From Mycobacterium sp. SMC-8 (GTDB lineage Bacteria; Actinomycetota; Actinomycetes; Mycobacteriales; Mycobacteriaceae): a stretch of 64,000 nucleotides of DNA. The notes beneath the pieces are model-generated. The model made no database searches. It saw only the letters and a program-made list of their open reading frames with translations, and was not told where the DNA came from. The translations under genes were made by a program, and so were the position numbers. Position 1 is the stretch's first letter; every line of letters begins with the position of its first letter. Shown in pieces: positions 28,416 through 36,772 of the stretch. The stretch spans positions 5,890,001 through 5,954,000 of the forward strand of contig NZ_CP079865.1 of the NCBI RefSeq assembly GCF_025263565.1, given 5' to 3'.

Positions 28416-29023
28416 TTGTCGAGTCCTGCTCCCGGTCCGTCGCCGTTGATGGTCACGCTGGTGATGATGTGGTCGACGAATCCATACTCGAGGGCTTCTT
28501 GAGCGGTGAACCAGCGGTCGCGATCAGAGTCGGCCTCGATGCGTTCGATGGTCTGCCCGGTGAACTCAGCGTTCAGCCGGAACATCTCTTTCTTGATGCT
28601 GGCGAACTGCTCGGCCTGGATCGCGATGTCCGCCGCGCCGCCGGTGATCCCGCCGAGCGGCTGGTGCATCAGGATGCGGGCGTGCGGCAGTGCGTAGCGC
28701 TTGCCCTTGGTGCCCGCGGCGAGCAGGAACTCGCCCATCGAGGCGGCCATACCCATCGCGTAGGTGGCCACGTCGCACGGGGCCAGCACCATCGTGTCGT
28801 AGATCGCCATGCCGGCGCTGATGGAGCCACCGGGCGAGTTGATGTAGAGGTGGATGTCCTTGGTCGGATCCTCGGCCGACAGCAGGAGGATCTGCGCGCA
28901 GAGCCGATTGGCGATGTCATCGTCGACCTGTGAGCCCAGGAAGATGATGCGCTCGGCCAGCAACCGCTCATACACCGAGTCGACAAGGTTGAGGCCCGAC
29001 GAGGCGCCACGCATGTCAGTCAC
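28412..29023 (-). CDS. clpP1: ATP-dependent Clp protease proteolytic subunit ClpP1
   Basis: A 203-residue ClpP with catalytic serine in [10 protein letters not shown], histidine in ILMHQPLGG and aspartate in DRDRWFT. I chose the GTG at 29023 ([10 protein letters not shown]), which resembles known mycobacterial N-termini; a longer frame to 29083 also exists. The stop overlaps the clpP2 start. The tig gene ends 114 bases upstream, and that gap presumably contains the clpP1P2 promoter. Confidence 0.95.
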   Translation of the reverse strand: MTDMRGASSGLNLVDSVYERLLAERIIFLGSQVDDDIANRLCAQILLLSAEDPTKDIHLYINSPGGSISAGMAIYDTMVLAPCDVATYAMGMAASMGEFLLAAGTKGKRYALPHARILMHQPLGGITGGAADIAIQAEQFASIKKEMFRLNAEFTGQTIERIEADSDRDRWFTAQEALEYGFVDHIITSVTINGDGPGAGLDK

Positions 29024-29137
29024 GACTGGATACCTGCTTTCTTTGTCTACTTCCGACGCGGTGACCGGTCTTACGAACGACACTAACGAACCCGCGCCGA
29101 CGGGGAGTCCCCAGACGGCACGCGTTCGCTCACAGCA

Positions 29138-30568
29138 TCACTTGGAGTCGTCGGCCTGTTCATCGGATTCGGGGGCGGCGGCGGGCTCGCCGGACGCGTC
29201 CGCGTCGTCCTGCGTGTCATCCGCACCGGCAGCCTCGGCCTGCTCACCGGAAGGCCCGAAGAACTCCGCGGTGTCGATCTCGGTGCCGTCGGTGTCGGTG
29301 ACGGTGGCGCCGTGCACGACCGCCGCGACGGTCAGCCCGCGGCGCACGTCGGCGAACATCGCGGGCAGCTGGTTGTTCTGCTGCAGCATCTGCAGCAGCT
29401 GCTGAGGCTCCAGACCGTACTGGCGCGACATCAGCACCAGGCGCTCGGTGAGGTCGTTCTGCCCCACCTGGATCTCCAGCTTGTCGGCGATGGCGTCCAT
29501 CAGCAGCTGGGTCTTGATTGCCTTCTCGGCGTTGGCCCGGTTGTCGGCGTCGAACTCCTCGCGGCTGCTGCCCTGCTCCTTGAGGGTCTCGGCGAACTTG
29601 TCCTCGTCATGGTCGAGGCCGTGGATCGCGTTGTGCAGCGTGTCGTCGACCTGGGCCTGCACGACGGCCTCGGGCAGCGGGATCTCGGTCTGCTCGAGCA
29701 GCACCTCGATGGCCTTGTCGCGGATCGCCTCGGCCTGCTGGACCCGCTTGATCCGGCTGACCTTCTCCTTCAGGTCGGCGCGCAGCTCGTCGACGGTGTC
29801 GAATTCGCTTGCCAGTTGGGCGAAGTCGTCGTCGACCTCGGGCAGCTCCCGCACCTTCACCGACCGCAGGGTGACGGTGACCTCGGCTTCCTGGCCGGCG
29901 TGCTCCCCCGCGACCAGCGTGGTGGTGAAGGTCTTGGACTCGTCGACGTTCAGCCCGATGATGGCCTCGTCGAGACCCTCGATCAGCTGCCCGGAGCCGA
30001 TCTCATGGGACAGCCCCTCGGTCTGGGCCTCGGGAACGTCCTTGCCGTCGACGGTCGCCGACAGGTCGATCGAGACGAAGTCGCCGTCCTCGGCGGGCCG
30101 GTCGACCCCGGTCAGGGTCCCGAAGCGCTTCTGCAGCGAGTCGATCTCGGCGTCGACGTCCTCATCGGCGACAGTGACCGGGTCGACGGTGATCTTCAGC
30201 GCCTCAAGGTCGGGCAGTTCGATCTCGGGCCGGACGTCGACCTCGGCGGTGAACACCAGCTCCTCGTTGTCCTCGAGCTTGGTCACCTCGATCTCGGGCT
30301 GGCCGATCGGCTGCAGCGACTCCGCGGTGATGGCCTCGCTGTAGCGGGCGGGCAGCGCGTCGTTGACGACCTGCTCCAGGACAGCGCCGCGGCCGACACG
30401 GGCTTCGAGCAGCTTGCGCGGCGCCTTGCCGGGACGGAACCCGGGAAGCCGGACCTGCTTGGCCAGCTGCTTGAACGCGCGGTCGATGTCCGGTTCGAGC
30501 TCTGTGAAGGGCACCTCCACGTTGATGCGAACCCGGGTGGGGCTCAACTTCTCGACGGTGCTCTTCAC
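29138..30568 (-). CDS. tig: Trigger factor (ribosome-associated chaperone, peptidyl-prolyl isomerase)
   Basis: A 476-residue trigger factor. The ribosome-binding signature [13 protein letters not shown] is near residue 40, the FKBP-like isomerase domain covers roughly 150-240, and the alpha-helical chaperone body follows. The C-terminal tail is acidic and Ala/Glu/Asp-rich. The GTG at 30568 follows AGGAG by 7 bases and fixes the start; a longer frame to 30622 lacks this. It binds nascent chains at the ribosome exit. It lies upstream of clpP1-clpP2 in the usual bacterial order. Confidence 0.95.
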   Translation of the reverse strand: MKSTVEKLSPTRVRINVEVPFTELEPDIDRAFKQLAKQVRLPGFRPGKAPRKLLEARVGRGAVLEQVVNDALPARYSEAITAESLQPIGQPEIEVTKLEDNEELVFTAEVDVRPEIELPDLEALKITVDPVTVADEDVDAEIDSLQKRFGTLTGVDRPAEDGDFVSIDLSATVDGKDVPEAQTEGLSHEIGSGQLIEGLDEAIIGLNVDESKTFTTTLVAGEHAGQEAEVTVTLRSVKVRELPEVDDDFAQLASEFDTVDELRADLKEKVSRIKRVQQAEAIRDKAIEVLLEQTEIPLPEAVVQAQVDDTLHNAIHGLDHDEDKFAETLKEQGSSREEFDADNRANAEKAIKTQLLMDAIADKLEIQVGQNDLTERLVLMSRQYGLEPQQLLQMLQQNNQLPAMFADVRRGLTVAAVVHGATVTDTDGTEIDTAEFFGPSGEQAEAAGADDTQDDADASGEPAAAPESDEQADDSK

Positions 30569-30628
30569 GTTGGTACTCCTCTTATTGCTTCTACTGTGGG
30601 TGGTCGTGCTGTCGGGGGGCACTGCTGG

Positions 30629-30702
30629 TCGGGGTGACAGGATTTGAACCTGCGGCCTTCCGCTCCCAAAGCGGATGCGCTACCAAGCTGCGCTACACCC
30701 CG
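30629..30702 (-). tRNA. tRNA-Pro (anticodon TGG)
   Basis: On the minus strand the acceptor arms CGGGGTG and CACCCCG pair. The D-loop AGCGCAGCTTGGTAGCGC, the anticodon loop CTTTGGGA with anticodon TGG and the T-arm GCAGGTTCAAATCCTGT are all canonical. No CCA is encoded. Confidence 0.95.
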
Positions 30703-30837
30703 GTCGCTGCTGCGCACGCCTGCGCGCGGCATCAGACCACCGGCGATCCTACGGCCTGGCCGCGCCGATGCCTCAATTGGATTTGAGTTAGGCGGGCCCG
30801 GTACCATTTGCCGGTACTGTCACGAAGTGCAGCACAC

Positions 30838-30911
30838 GCGGGCGTAGCTCAATGGTAGAGCCCTAGTCTTCCAAACTAGCTACGCGGGTTCGATTCCCGT
30901 CGCCCGCTCCA
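30838..30911 (+). tRNA. tRNA-Gly (anticodon TCC), with encoded CCA; integration target
   Basis: The acceptor arms GCGGGCG and CGCCCGC pair, the D-loop is AGCTCAATGGTAGAGC, the anticodon loop CTTCCAA carries TCC, and the T-arm CGGGTTCGATTCCCG is canonical; CCA follows the discriminator base. Its 3' 44 bases (30868-30911) are repeated exactly at 49721-49764, so the island used this gene as attB and restored it on the left side. Confidence 0.96.
30868..30911 (+). repeat. attL, 44-bp direct repeat within tRNA-Gly
   Basis: The core runs from the anticodon loop (CTTCCAAACTAG) through the T-arm to the encoded CCA. It is identical to 49721-49764, and the flanking bases differ immediately on both sides. 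This copy belongs to the intact tRNA. Confidence 0.95.
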
Positions 30912-31263
30912 CCGGCTACCAGGGCTTACCCGGTAGCACAGGCGTTCGACCCGCTCGGCGGTCCCTTATCCGTCCCTTGTTCGGCGGGTCCGCCGGCATC
31001 GGTTTCCGATGCATGGTTGCCCTCGACGCCGCCGATGAACTCCGCGTCCATGTGGATTGGCTTCCACACTTTGGGATCGAGATCAGACAGGTCCGTCGGT
31101 AGTGGCGCGCCCACCTCGGCGCTGTAAATCTTGGACTCGGTTTTGAGCGTGGTGTCGGCTAGAACGGGCGCTGTGAACGTCTCGGGGTCCAGTTCGAGCA
31201 AACCCTCCTTATAGAGATGGTCAATCAAGAACAACGTCCGGTTCGCTATCGCACCTATACGGG

Positions 31264-32306
31264 TGTTGGCCGTCGCTCAGGATGCAGACGATGGCGTCAC
31301 TGTGGATGCAGACGTGATTTCGGGGGTCGGTCTGCATTGTGACGGGGTAATCGTCGCGGCGACGCGGTGGTCGTCATGGTGACGACTGTCGGCAGGCATG
31401 GTGATGACGCCCCCGGCGGCAGCGCGGGGACGTCGGAGGGTCAGCCGGGTGGCGCCAGAAGGCGGCCGCGGGTGTACATCCCGATCAGGGTCCACGGCGG
31501 CTCACCGAGGGCGTAGCGGCGGCGGTCCCAGTAGGCCGCTGCCGACAACAGCGACAGCGCGTGGTGCAACATGTTCCCTCGGTAGCGCAGCGCGGTGAAC
31601 GTGTCGGGGTCCAGGGCGAGCAGCTGCTCGGTCCCGTCGCGTGCGAGACGGTCCAGGTGCTCTGGCGGTAGTCGGCGAAGCCAGCGGCGCACGGTGGACA
31701 CCGGCCGCCCCATGGTCGCCGCGATACGCCGGTGTCCGAGTCCATTTGCTTTGTGCAGCAATGCTGTTCCAATCACTGCGGTGGTGTCGGCATGGCGTGG
31801 CTGCAGAGCGGCGGGCATCACGATATGCGTTGACGAGCAGGACCGGCATCGCGTGCGGCGGGGGCGCACCGTGATCGTGGTCCCGTCGTGATCGCGCACG
31901 GAGCGCCGCCTGCCGTAGCCCCAAGAAGTCAGCTGGCCGTCGCGGCACCGCGGGCAGCGGAGTTCGCCGGCGGCGAGCAGTTTCTCGGCCAGTTCGCCGG
32001 TGCGCGCGACGATCACCGCAGAGCCAGTCCATGATCCACCAGCCTTACCTATCACCCGGGAACCGGGATAGGGGTCAGTTCGTGTTGGGCGACCGCAGAA
32101 TCGACGCGTCCGCCGTCACCGATTGTGACGATCTCGGGATTCGGCATCGCGCCGGAGCCGAAATGGACTCTGCGCGAGCAGACCAGCGCGGGGTCCGTTC
32201 GTGGGCACGCTGATGATGCAGACGACCGCCGTCCCCGACCCGGGATTTCGACAACTTCAATGACGATCACCCCCGCCGTGGTCGTCACACAGAGGGACGG
32301 TCAACA
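31264..32306 (-). mobile_element. 1043-bp insertion sequence with DUF6431-like ORF, copy 1
   Basis: The ends are imperfect inverted repeats, TGTTGGCCGTCGCTCAG and TGTTGACCGTCCCTCTG. ACGGG flanks it on both sides (31259-31263 and 32307-32311), a true 5-bp target duplication. Motif GATGCAGACG recurs near both ends. Only one ORF is seen and it has no DDE domain, so the element may be an internally deleted, non-autonomous derivative of an IS481-like element. A second copy lies at 34429-35471 with one base difference noticed. Confidence 0.85.
31441..32055 (-). CDS. DUF6431-like zinc-finger/HTH protein of the IS (copy 1)
   Basis: A 204-residue protein. The N-terminal zinc-ribbon-like pairs are in LRCPRCRDG (near residue 34) and TRCRSCSS (near 68), and a helix-turn-helix segment (GLGHRRIAATMGRPVSTVRRW) follows near residue 105. 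It is the DNA-binding partner type found with some transposases. Beyond its stop, a short frame starting MPADSRHHDD may be the stub of a deleted second, catalytic ORF. Confidence 0.7.
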   Translation of the reverse strand: MIGKAGGSWTGSAVIVARTGELAEKLLAAGELRCPRCRDGQLTSWGYGRRRSVRDHDGTTITVRPRRTRCRSCSSTHIVMPAALQPRHADTTAVIGTALLHKANGLGHRRIAATMGRPVSTVRRWLRRLPPEHLDRLARDGTEQLLALDPDTFTALRYRGNMLHHALSLLSAAAYWDRRRYALGEPPWTLIGMYTRGRLLAPPG

Positions 32307-32943
32307 ACGGGCGAACACCCCGCATGCCGCCTGATACCTCTGGTTGAGACTCATCGTCTTACCTACTGCCGACGTGATCGGCTGGGTGTGCAGCGCGTCC
32401 GAGTTGAGCCACAGATCCGCTAGCTGCGCATCGGTGAGTTGGCCGTCTTCGGTTGTTACGTAGTACGCCTGCGCGATATTCGAACCCTCGACGACACGCT
32501 TCCAATGCTCGCGAAGATCGTCCATGTCCACGATCTCTGCCAATGTCTCCTTGCTCAGGAGCTTCTCGAGAGCATCAAGCACAGACGCCCAGTAGACAGC
32601 CTCCTTGCCTGTGGTGAACGGTCGGAGCCTTGCGGCGAACGACTCAAACGCCTCTTCGGGAGGCAACGTCATTTCGAGCGTTGCCGTGCTCTCACCGGTC
32701 TTCATGTTCACCTGGATGTTCGCCTTGAGCGTGCCGGCGGCGAGATCATCCAGAAGCGCCATGTTGTCACGCACCAACGAATGTGCCATTAGTTTGCGAG
32801 CGCGCAGGACGAAACGCTGTACGCGGTCTCGGGGGTCAAGTGCAGGCATGAGACCAGGCTATGGCCTGTTACCGACAGGAGCTCCGCAGAGAACAGCCCC
32901 GGCTCCGAAGAACCGGGGCTGCCCTGACGGGGACGAGCGGGGC

Positions 32944-33039
32944 CTATCGGCCGCGCTTGATCGTCCACGTCACGTTGCCGGTCTTGACCTTCTTGGTCTG
33001 GCCCGGCCACACCTTCACTGTCTTCTTGATGGTCGCCAT
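32944..33039 (-). CDS. 31-residue basic small protein
   Basis: The peptide MATIKKTVKVWPGQTKKVKT continues GNVTWTIKRGR and stops. It has a very strong ribosome binding site (AAGGAGGTGATCACA directly before the ATG), which argues that it is really translated. It is strongly basic (nine Lys/Arg of 31) with alternating hydrophobic residues that suggest beta strands. It lies upstream of the IS-interrupted gene and could be its operon leader or a DNA- or RNA-binding peptide. No family recognised. Confidence 0.6.
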   Translation of the reverse strand: MATIKKTVKVWPGQTKKVKTGNVTWTIKRGR

Positions 33040-33357
33040 TGTGATCACCTCCTTCCGCGCCGGAACTACTTCGGTCCCGGCAGGACCGCTCGCCCCTTTG
33101 GCGGCGATCCCGTGCGAGGTACGGTTGCCACGCGCCTACCCCAGAAAGTTGTGCGCGGCGACAGCCTCACGCCGGTAGCCCCGGTGTGGGGCTGTTCGTT
33201 CTCGACACGGCCACACTATCCCTGGGACGCGACAACTAGGCGCAACACAACACCTTGGGCCATGGCGTGTCGCAACTCGGCGTTGAGGACTCGCGGAGTT
33301 ACGTTGTTCCGTTCGGTATGGAACCGCCATGACCCACACGAAGGAGCCGCGTTCCAC
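33040..33357. other. Divergent promoter region in the island, no gene seen
   Basis: This 318-bp stretch separates the minus-strand small protein from the plus-strand 225-residue gene. A dyad near 33060-33081 (CCGGAACTACTTCGGTCCCGG) could be an operator or leader hairpin. It presumably contains two divergent promoters; no repressor gene of the island lies directly beside it. Confidence 0.5.
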
Positions 33358-34035
33358 ATGGGGGAAGACAGACCGTCAGCGAAGCTTCGCGAGCAACTTG
33401 CCTTCATGAAGCGTTCGGTCAGGGACTACGACGCGGGACATGAGGAAGAGGCTCTGCGCCTCGCCAATGCCATGCGCATGCTGTTCCACGACACCTTCTC
33501 GCGCAAGACCGGCAAACCGCTGAGCCAGTCGTTACTCACGCAGCTGTCGATGGAGGACTGCACGATCCTGGCGACGCCACGGACGAAGAAGTGGGCGGAT
33601 TGGCAGGACTTTCTCGCGATGCAGTTGGACATTAGGTCGTCCACCCCAATGAGGTTTCTTCCGCGTCTGGATCTACCGCTTGTCGAGGTCTCCCGCGAAA
33701 CTTGGTGGCAGTCGGAGTCTGTGACCAACAGGAATGGGACGTCCGTGTCCCGCCGACGTCTCATTCTGAACGCGGCCGACACGGACGGCGGGGCACACGT
33801 CGACCCGAAACTGGAGCGGTTCTACGAAGAGTTGATGGCTGGCGAGTGGGGCTTGGGCATCACGGGCAACATGACTTACGACGGCCCGCCTCCGTTCGAG
33901 CAGGGCGTCACGCAGTACGCATCGAACGGGCATCTCGCGCTCATCCGTGTGTTCGCCCATGAGGTGCTGGCGACCGCCGAGCGATTCGGGTGGGTCCAGC
34001 CTCAGCTCCAGAGCGGCACGACGTTCGGGCCGTAG
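33358..34035 (+). CDS. Island protein of unknown function (225 aa)
   Basis: The frame has an ATG at 33358 with AAGGAG about 12 bases upstream. The protein is soluble and mixed alpha/beta; a short conserved-looking segment is NAADTDGGAHVDPKLERFYE near residue 140, and HLALIRVFAHEVLATAERFG forms a C-terminal helix. I do not recognise a family with confidence. Its 3' end overlaps the convergent integrase remnant by 34 bases. A location next to the integrase, on the opposite strand from the replication genes, fits an accessory or superinfection-related gene, which is only an inference. Confidence 0.7.
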   Translation: MGEDRPSAKLREQLAFMKRSVRDYDAGHEEEALRLANAMRMLFHDTFSRKTGKPLSQSLLTQLSMEDCTILATPRTKKWADWQDFLAMQLDIRSSTPMRFLPRLDLPLVEVSRETWWQSESVTNRNGTSVSRRRLILNAADTDGGAHVDPKLERFYEELMAGEWGLGITGNMTYDGPPPFEQGVTQYASNGHLALIRVFAHEVLATAERFGWVQPQLQSGTTFGP

Positions 34036-34428
34036 CTCGGCTCGGCCTCCATCGCGCCCAGGGCGACCATGGCGTCGGAGTGGTCATCCGCGAGTAGGTG
34101 GGCGTAGACGGTCTCGGTCGTGCTCGGCTTCGCATGGCCCATGAACCGGGCAATCTCGAACATCGGTCGGCCCGCCGCAATCATGAGGCTCGCGTACGTG
34201 TGCCGGAGCGCGTGGAACTTCAGTCCGGGCGGTAGGGCTGCGGCCGCGTTGTCGGTAGCCGTAGCGGCCCGGTTAGCCCGCAGTACGGCGGGCCGGTACA
34301 CCACCTTGTAGAACGTCGCGTGCCGGTAGGGCACGGACCAGTCAAGCACGAGCCGCTCCCCCGCGTCCTGGGCGGTCAGGTTCGCCAAGGCGGTTGCCTG
34401 CCGCTCGGCAGCGGGTCTGTCGTCGGGG
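34002..34428 (-). pseudogene. Tyrosine integrase, C-terminal fragment
   Basis: About 141 residues remain. They include the HxxR box (FHALRHTYASLM), the following GH in ARFMGHAKPSTTETVYAHLL and the nucleophilic tyrosine of that motif. The N-terminal arm- and core-binding domains and the first catalytic arginine are absent: the frame is cut at 34428 by the second DUF6431-type IS, and no integrase sequence continues on the other side. The missing 200 or more residues were therefore deleted. This was presumably the enzyme that inserted the island into tRNA-Gly. Confidence 0.85.
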
Positions 34429-35471
34429 TGTTGGCCGTCGCTCAGGATGCAGACGATGGCGTCACTGTGGATGCAGACGTGATTTCGGGGGTCGGTCTGC
34501 ATTGTGACGGGGTAATCGTCGCGGCGACGCGGTGGTCGTCATGGTGACGACTGTCGGCAGGCATGGTGATGACGCCCCCGGCGGCAGCGCGGGGACGTCG
34601 GAGGGTCAGCCGGGTGGCGCCAGAAGGCGGCCGCGGGTGTACATCCCGATCAGGGTCCACGGCGGCTCACCGAGGGCGTAGCGGCGGCGGTCCCAGTAGG
34701 CCGCTGCCGACAACAGCGACAGCGCGTGGTGCAACATGTTCCCTCGGTAGCGCAGCGCGGTGAACGTGTCGGGGTCCAGGGCGAGCAGCTGCTCGGTCCC
34801 GTCGCGTGCGAGACGGTCCAGGTGCTCTGGCGGTAGTCGGCGAAGCCAGCGGCGCACGGTGGACACCGGCCGCCCCATGGTCGCCGCGATACGCCGGTGT
34901 CCGAGTCCATTTGCTTTGTGCAGCAATGCTGTTCCAATCACTGCGGTGGTGTCGGCATGGCGTGGCTGCAGAGCGGCGGGCATCACGATATGCGTTGACG
35001 AGCAGGACCGGCATCGCGTGCGGCGGGGGCGCACCGTGATCGTGGTCCCGTCGTGATCGCGCACAGAGCGCCGCCTGCCGTAGCCCCAAGAAGTCAGCTG
35101 GCCGTCGCGGCACCGCGGGCAGCGGAGTTCGCCGGCGGCGAGCAGTTTCTCGGCCAGTTCGCCGGTGCGCGCGACGATCACCGCAGAGCCAGTCCATGAT
35201 CCACCAGCCTTACCTATCACCCGGGAACCGGGATAGGGGTCAGTTCGTGTTGGGCGACCGCAGAATCGACGCGTCCGCCGTCACCGATTGTGACGATCTC
35301 GGGATTCGGCATCGCGCCGGAGCCGAAATGGACTCTGCGCGAGCAGACCAGCGCGGGGTCCGTTCGTGGGCACGCTGATGATGCAGACGACCGCCGTCCC
35401 CGACCCGGGATTTCGACAACTTCAATGACGATCACCCCCGCCGTGGTCGTCACACAGAGGGACGGTCAACA
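34429..35471 (-). mobile_element. 1043-bp insertion sequence with DUF6431-like ORF, copy 2
   Basis: It matches copy 1 at a constant offset of 3165 bases, with a single difference noticed near 35066. It has the same terminal inverted repeats, but the flanks CGGGG and ACCGT do not match, so there is no target duplication. The left neighbour is a cut integrase and the right neighbour an unrelated small gene. This indicates that DNA next to the IS was deleted after insertion. Confidence 0.85.
34606..35220 (-). CDS. DUF6431-like zinc-finger/HTH protein of the IS (copy 2)
   Basis: The 204-residue product is identical in sequence to that of copy 1, with the CPRC and CRSC zinc pairs and the HTH. The base change near 35066 does not alter the protein. 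Like copy 1, the element shows no catalytic transposase ORF. Confidence 0.7.
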   Translation of the reverse strand: MIGKAGGSWTGSAVIVARTGELAEKLLAAGELRCPRCRDGQLTSWGYGRRRSVRDHDGTTITVRPRRTRCRSCSSTHIVMPAALQPRHADTTAVIGTALLHKANGLGHRRIAATMGRPVSTVRRWLRRLPPEHLDRLARDGTEQLLALDPDTFTALRYRGNMLHHALSLLSAAAYWDRRRYALGEPPWTLIGMYTRGRLLAPPG

Positions 35472-35500
35472 ACCGTTCGCGTCCGTCCGCACCAGCGGCC

Positions 35501-35704
35501 TCACCGTCGGCCCCGCTGGATCTGGCGATGACGGCGGCGCATATCTGCGAACCAGGCATCGCTGCCGCGGTGCATCTGAGCGGGTCGGGGCTCGCGTGGG
35601 GCGTCGTCGAATGGCGGCGGTGACCAGTCGGCCTGGTCCCGCACATAGGCGAGAAACGCGGCGGCGTAGATCGCGCGCCAGTCGTCGTCGGTCGGTTGCG
35701 GCAT
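35501..35704 (-). CDS. Small island protein (67 aa)
   Basis: The product begins MPQPTDDDWRAIYAAAFLAY and is rich in Trp, Asp and Arg; its end is basic (HRQIQRGRR). GGAGG lies 8 bases before the ATG, inside the stop region of the preceding small membrane gene, so the two are coupled. Its stop is 29 bases from the IS edge, so the frame is complete. Such short genes are common beside recombinase genes in actinobacterial phages; function unknown. Confidence 0.6.
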   Translation of the reverse strand: MPQPTDDDWRAIYAAAFLAYVRDQADWSPPPFDDAPREPRPAQMHRGSDAWFADMRRRHRQIQRGRR

Positions 35705-35708
35705 TGGG

Positions 35709-35825
35709 TTACCTCCAGTCGATCACTGAGTCAATGAGCCCGGCAGCGCGCAGGATTCGCACCACTGCCGTCAGCGCCGTCACGAACGCGCTGAGCCAGA
35801 ACGTCGGGAAGCCAATGAAGATCAC
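35709..35825 (-). CDS. 38-residue single-span membrane protein
   Basis: The GTG start overlaps the stop of the serine recombinase (GTGA), and the sequence IFIGFPTFWLSAFVTALTAV forms one hydrophobic segment, followed by a short charged tail. The next gene starts 4 bases after its stop. Tight spacing on both sides suggests that it is real. It might be a small membrane effector or lysis-related peptide, but nothing specific supports either role. Confidence 0.5.
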   Translation of the reverse strand: MIFIGFPTFWLSAFVTALTAVVRILRAAGLIDSVIDWR

Positions 35826-36515
35826 GCAGGCACCCCCGGTTCTGCACCCGCTGTTGCGCTGGCGTAGATGCGGCGTACGGTGCTGCTCTGCCAGTTGGGC
35901 CGGCCAGTGGGGCTGAGGACCCCCTCGGCCTCCAAGGCGGCTGCGATCTTGGCGAAGCTCAGGCCCGCGTCGCGGTCGGTCACGATCCGCCGCACGACCC
36001 CCGGTTTGGCGAGTCGGGGCCGACCGATGGGCTCGTTACGCGCCTTCTTGGCGGCCAGGGCGGCTCTCGTGCGCTCGCTGATCAACTCGCGCTCGTACTG
36101 GGCGAAGTTGACTAGATTCATCGCGATCATGCGGCCCGCCGCCGTCGTGAGGTCAACGCCCAGGTCCAGGATCACCAGCGACCACCCTTGCCGCTGTGCT
36201 GCCTCGATAATGTTGGCGGCGTTGACTATCGACCGCGACAGCCGGTCAAGCTTGGCCACCACGAGGCCGTCCGCCTGGCGGGCCGCAAGAAGCTGCAACA
36301 CGTGCTGTAGCTGCGGGCCGATCACCTTCCCGGTCACGCCCCAAGTGCTCCACGGACCAGCCCCGCCGGTCGGCCTCGGCGTCTACTGCGGCGCGTTGTG
36401 CCTCTAACCCGTTGCGGCTCAACGCCTGCTCCTCCGTGCTGACCCGCGTGTAGGCGAACATCAGAGGGCAGGGCGGGAAAGCGACCACTCCCCCGCCCGT
36501 CGTCTGTGCGCTCAC
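35822..36515 (-). pseudogene. Serine recombinase/resolvase, frameshifted
   Basis: The first part (36515 to about 36350) encodes the resolvase opening FAYTRVSTEEQALSRNGLEA with the catalytic serine. The rest (from about 36340 to 35822) encodes VTGKVIGPQLQHVLQ, KLDRLSRSIVNAANIIEAAQ and the C-terminal HTH, but in another frame. The break lies in the few bases around 36340-36350, where a short loss such as 1 or 7 bases would restore the family sequence (...VEHL-G-VTGK). Length without the break would be about 230 residues, a normal small resolvase. IS110 lies directly upstream of the GTG and may have removed its promoter. Confidence 0.8.
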
Positions 36516-36535
36516 TGGTGCACCATCCTTGTGTC

Positions 36536-36772
36536 GGTGATCTTGGATGGATTGCCGATGCACCCGAGGTGCCGCTGATCTATCGCCCTGCTCGCTCGAC
36601 ACATTCGATGTCCAGCATGAGTTCTGCGGAGGCCAGTGGTTACCCGGGGCGCGTTGACCGTCGACAGGGCTATGCGCCACCGAGCGCCGCTCAGTGAGCG
36701 AACCGGCAGTCGTGCCCCGGAACCTGCACATAAGGGTGCCTCCCCACTGGGCTTAGCAGCGAGGAGGCTGTC
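36536..36772 (+). ncRNA. Candidate bridge-RNA region in the IS110 left end
   Basis: In IS110-group elements the long non-coding left end is transcribed into a structured bridge RNA that pairs with donor and target DNA. This element has the matching non-coding stretch directly before its transposase, with several self-complementary segments (for example near 36655-36710). The presence of RNA is inferred from family knowledge and position; exact ends and guide loops cannot be set by eye. Confidence 0.3.

Larger units (their letters stand above)
30926..32849 (-). pseudogene. Island gene of unknown function interrupted by an IS
   Basis: Two minus-strand open pieces, 32849-32307 and 31263-30926, join exactly when the 1043-bp IS (31264-32306) and one copy of its ACGGG target repeat are removed. 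The rejoined frame reads through CGVFARIGAIANRTLFLIDH and encodes 291 residues. The protein is alpha-helical and acidic towards its end; I do not recognise a family. Its place between the tRNA and the integrase is where satellites and prophages often keep accessory genes. Confidence 0.8.

Noticed and set aside
32944..34035. Toxin-antitoxin pair made of the 31-aa peptide and the 225-aa protein
   Set aside because: They are divergent, 318 bases apart and show no toxin or antitoxin motif; the idea rests on size alone.
31264..35471. Composite transposon formed by the two DUF6431-type IS copies
   Set aside because: The outer flanks (ACGGG left of copy 1, ACCGT right of copy 2) do not match, while copy 1 has its own complete target duplication. 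Independent insertions plus a deletion at copy 2 explain the data better.
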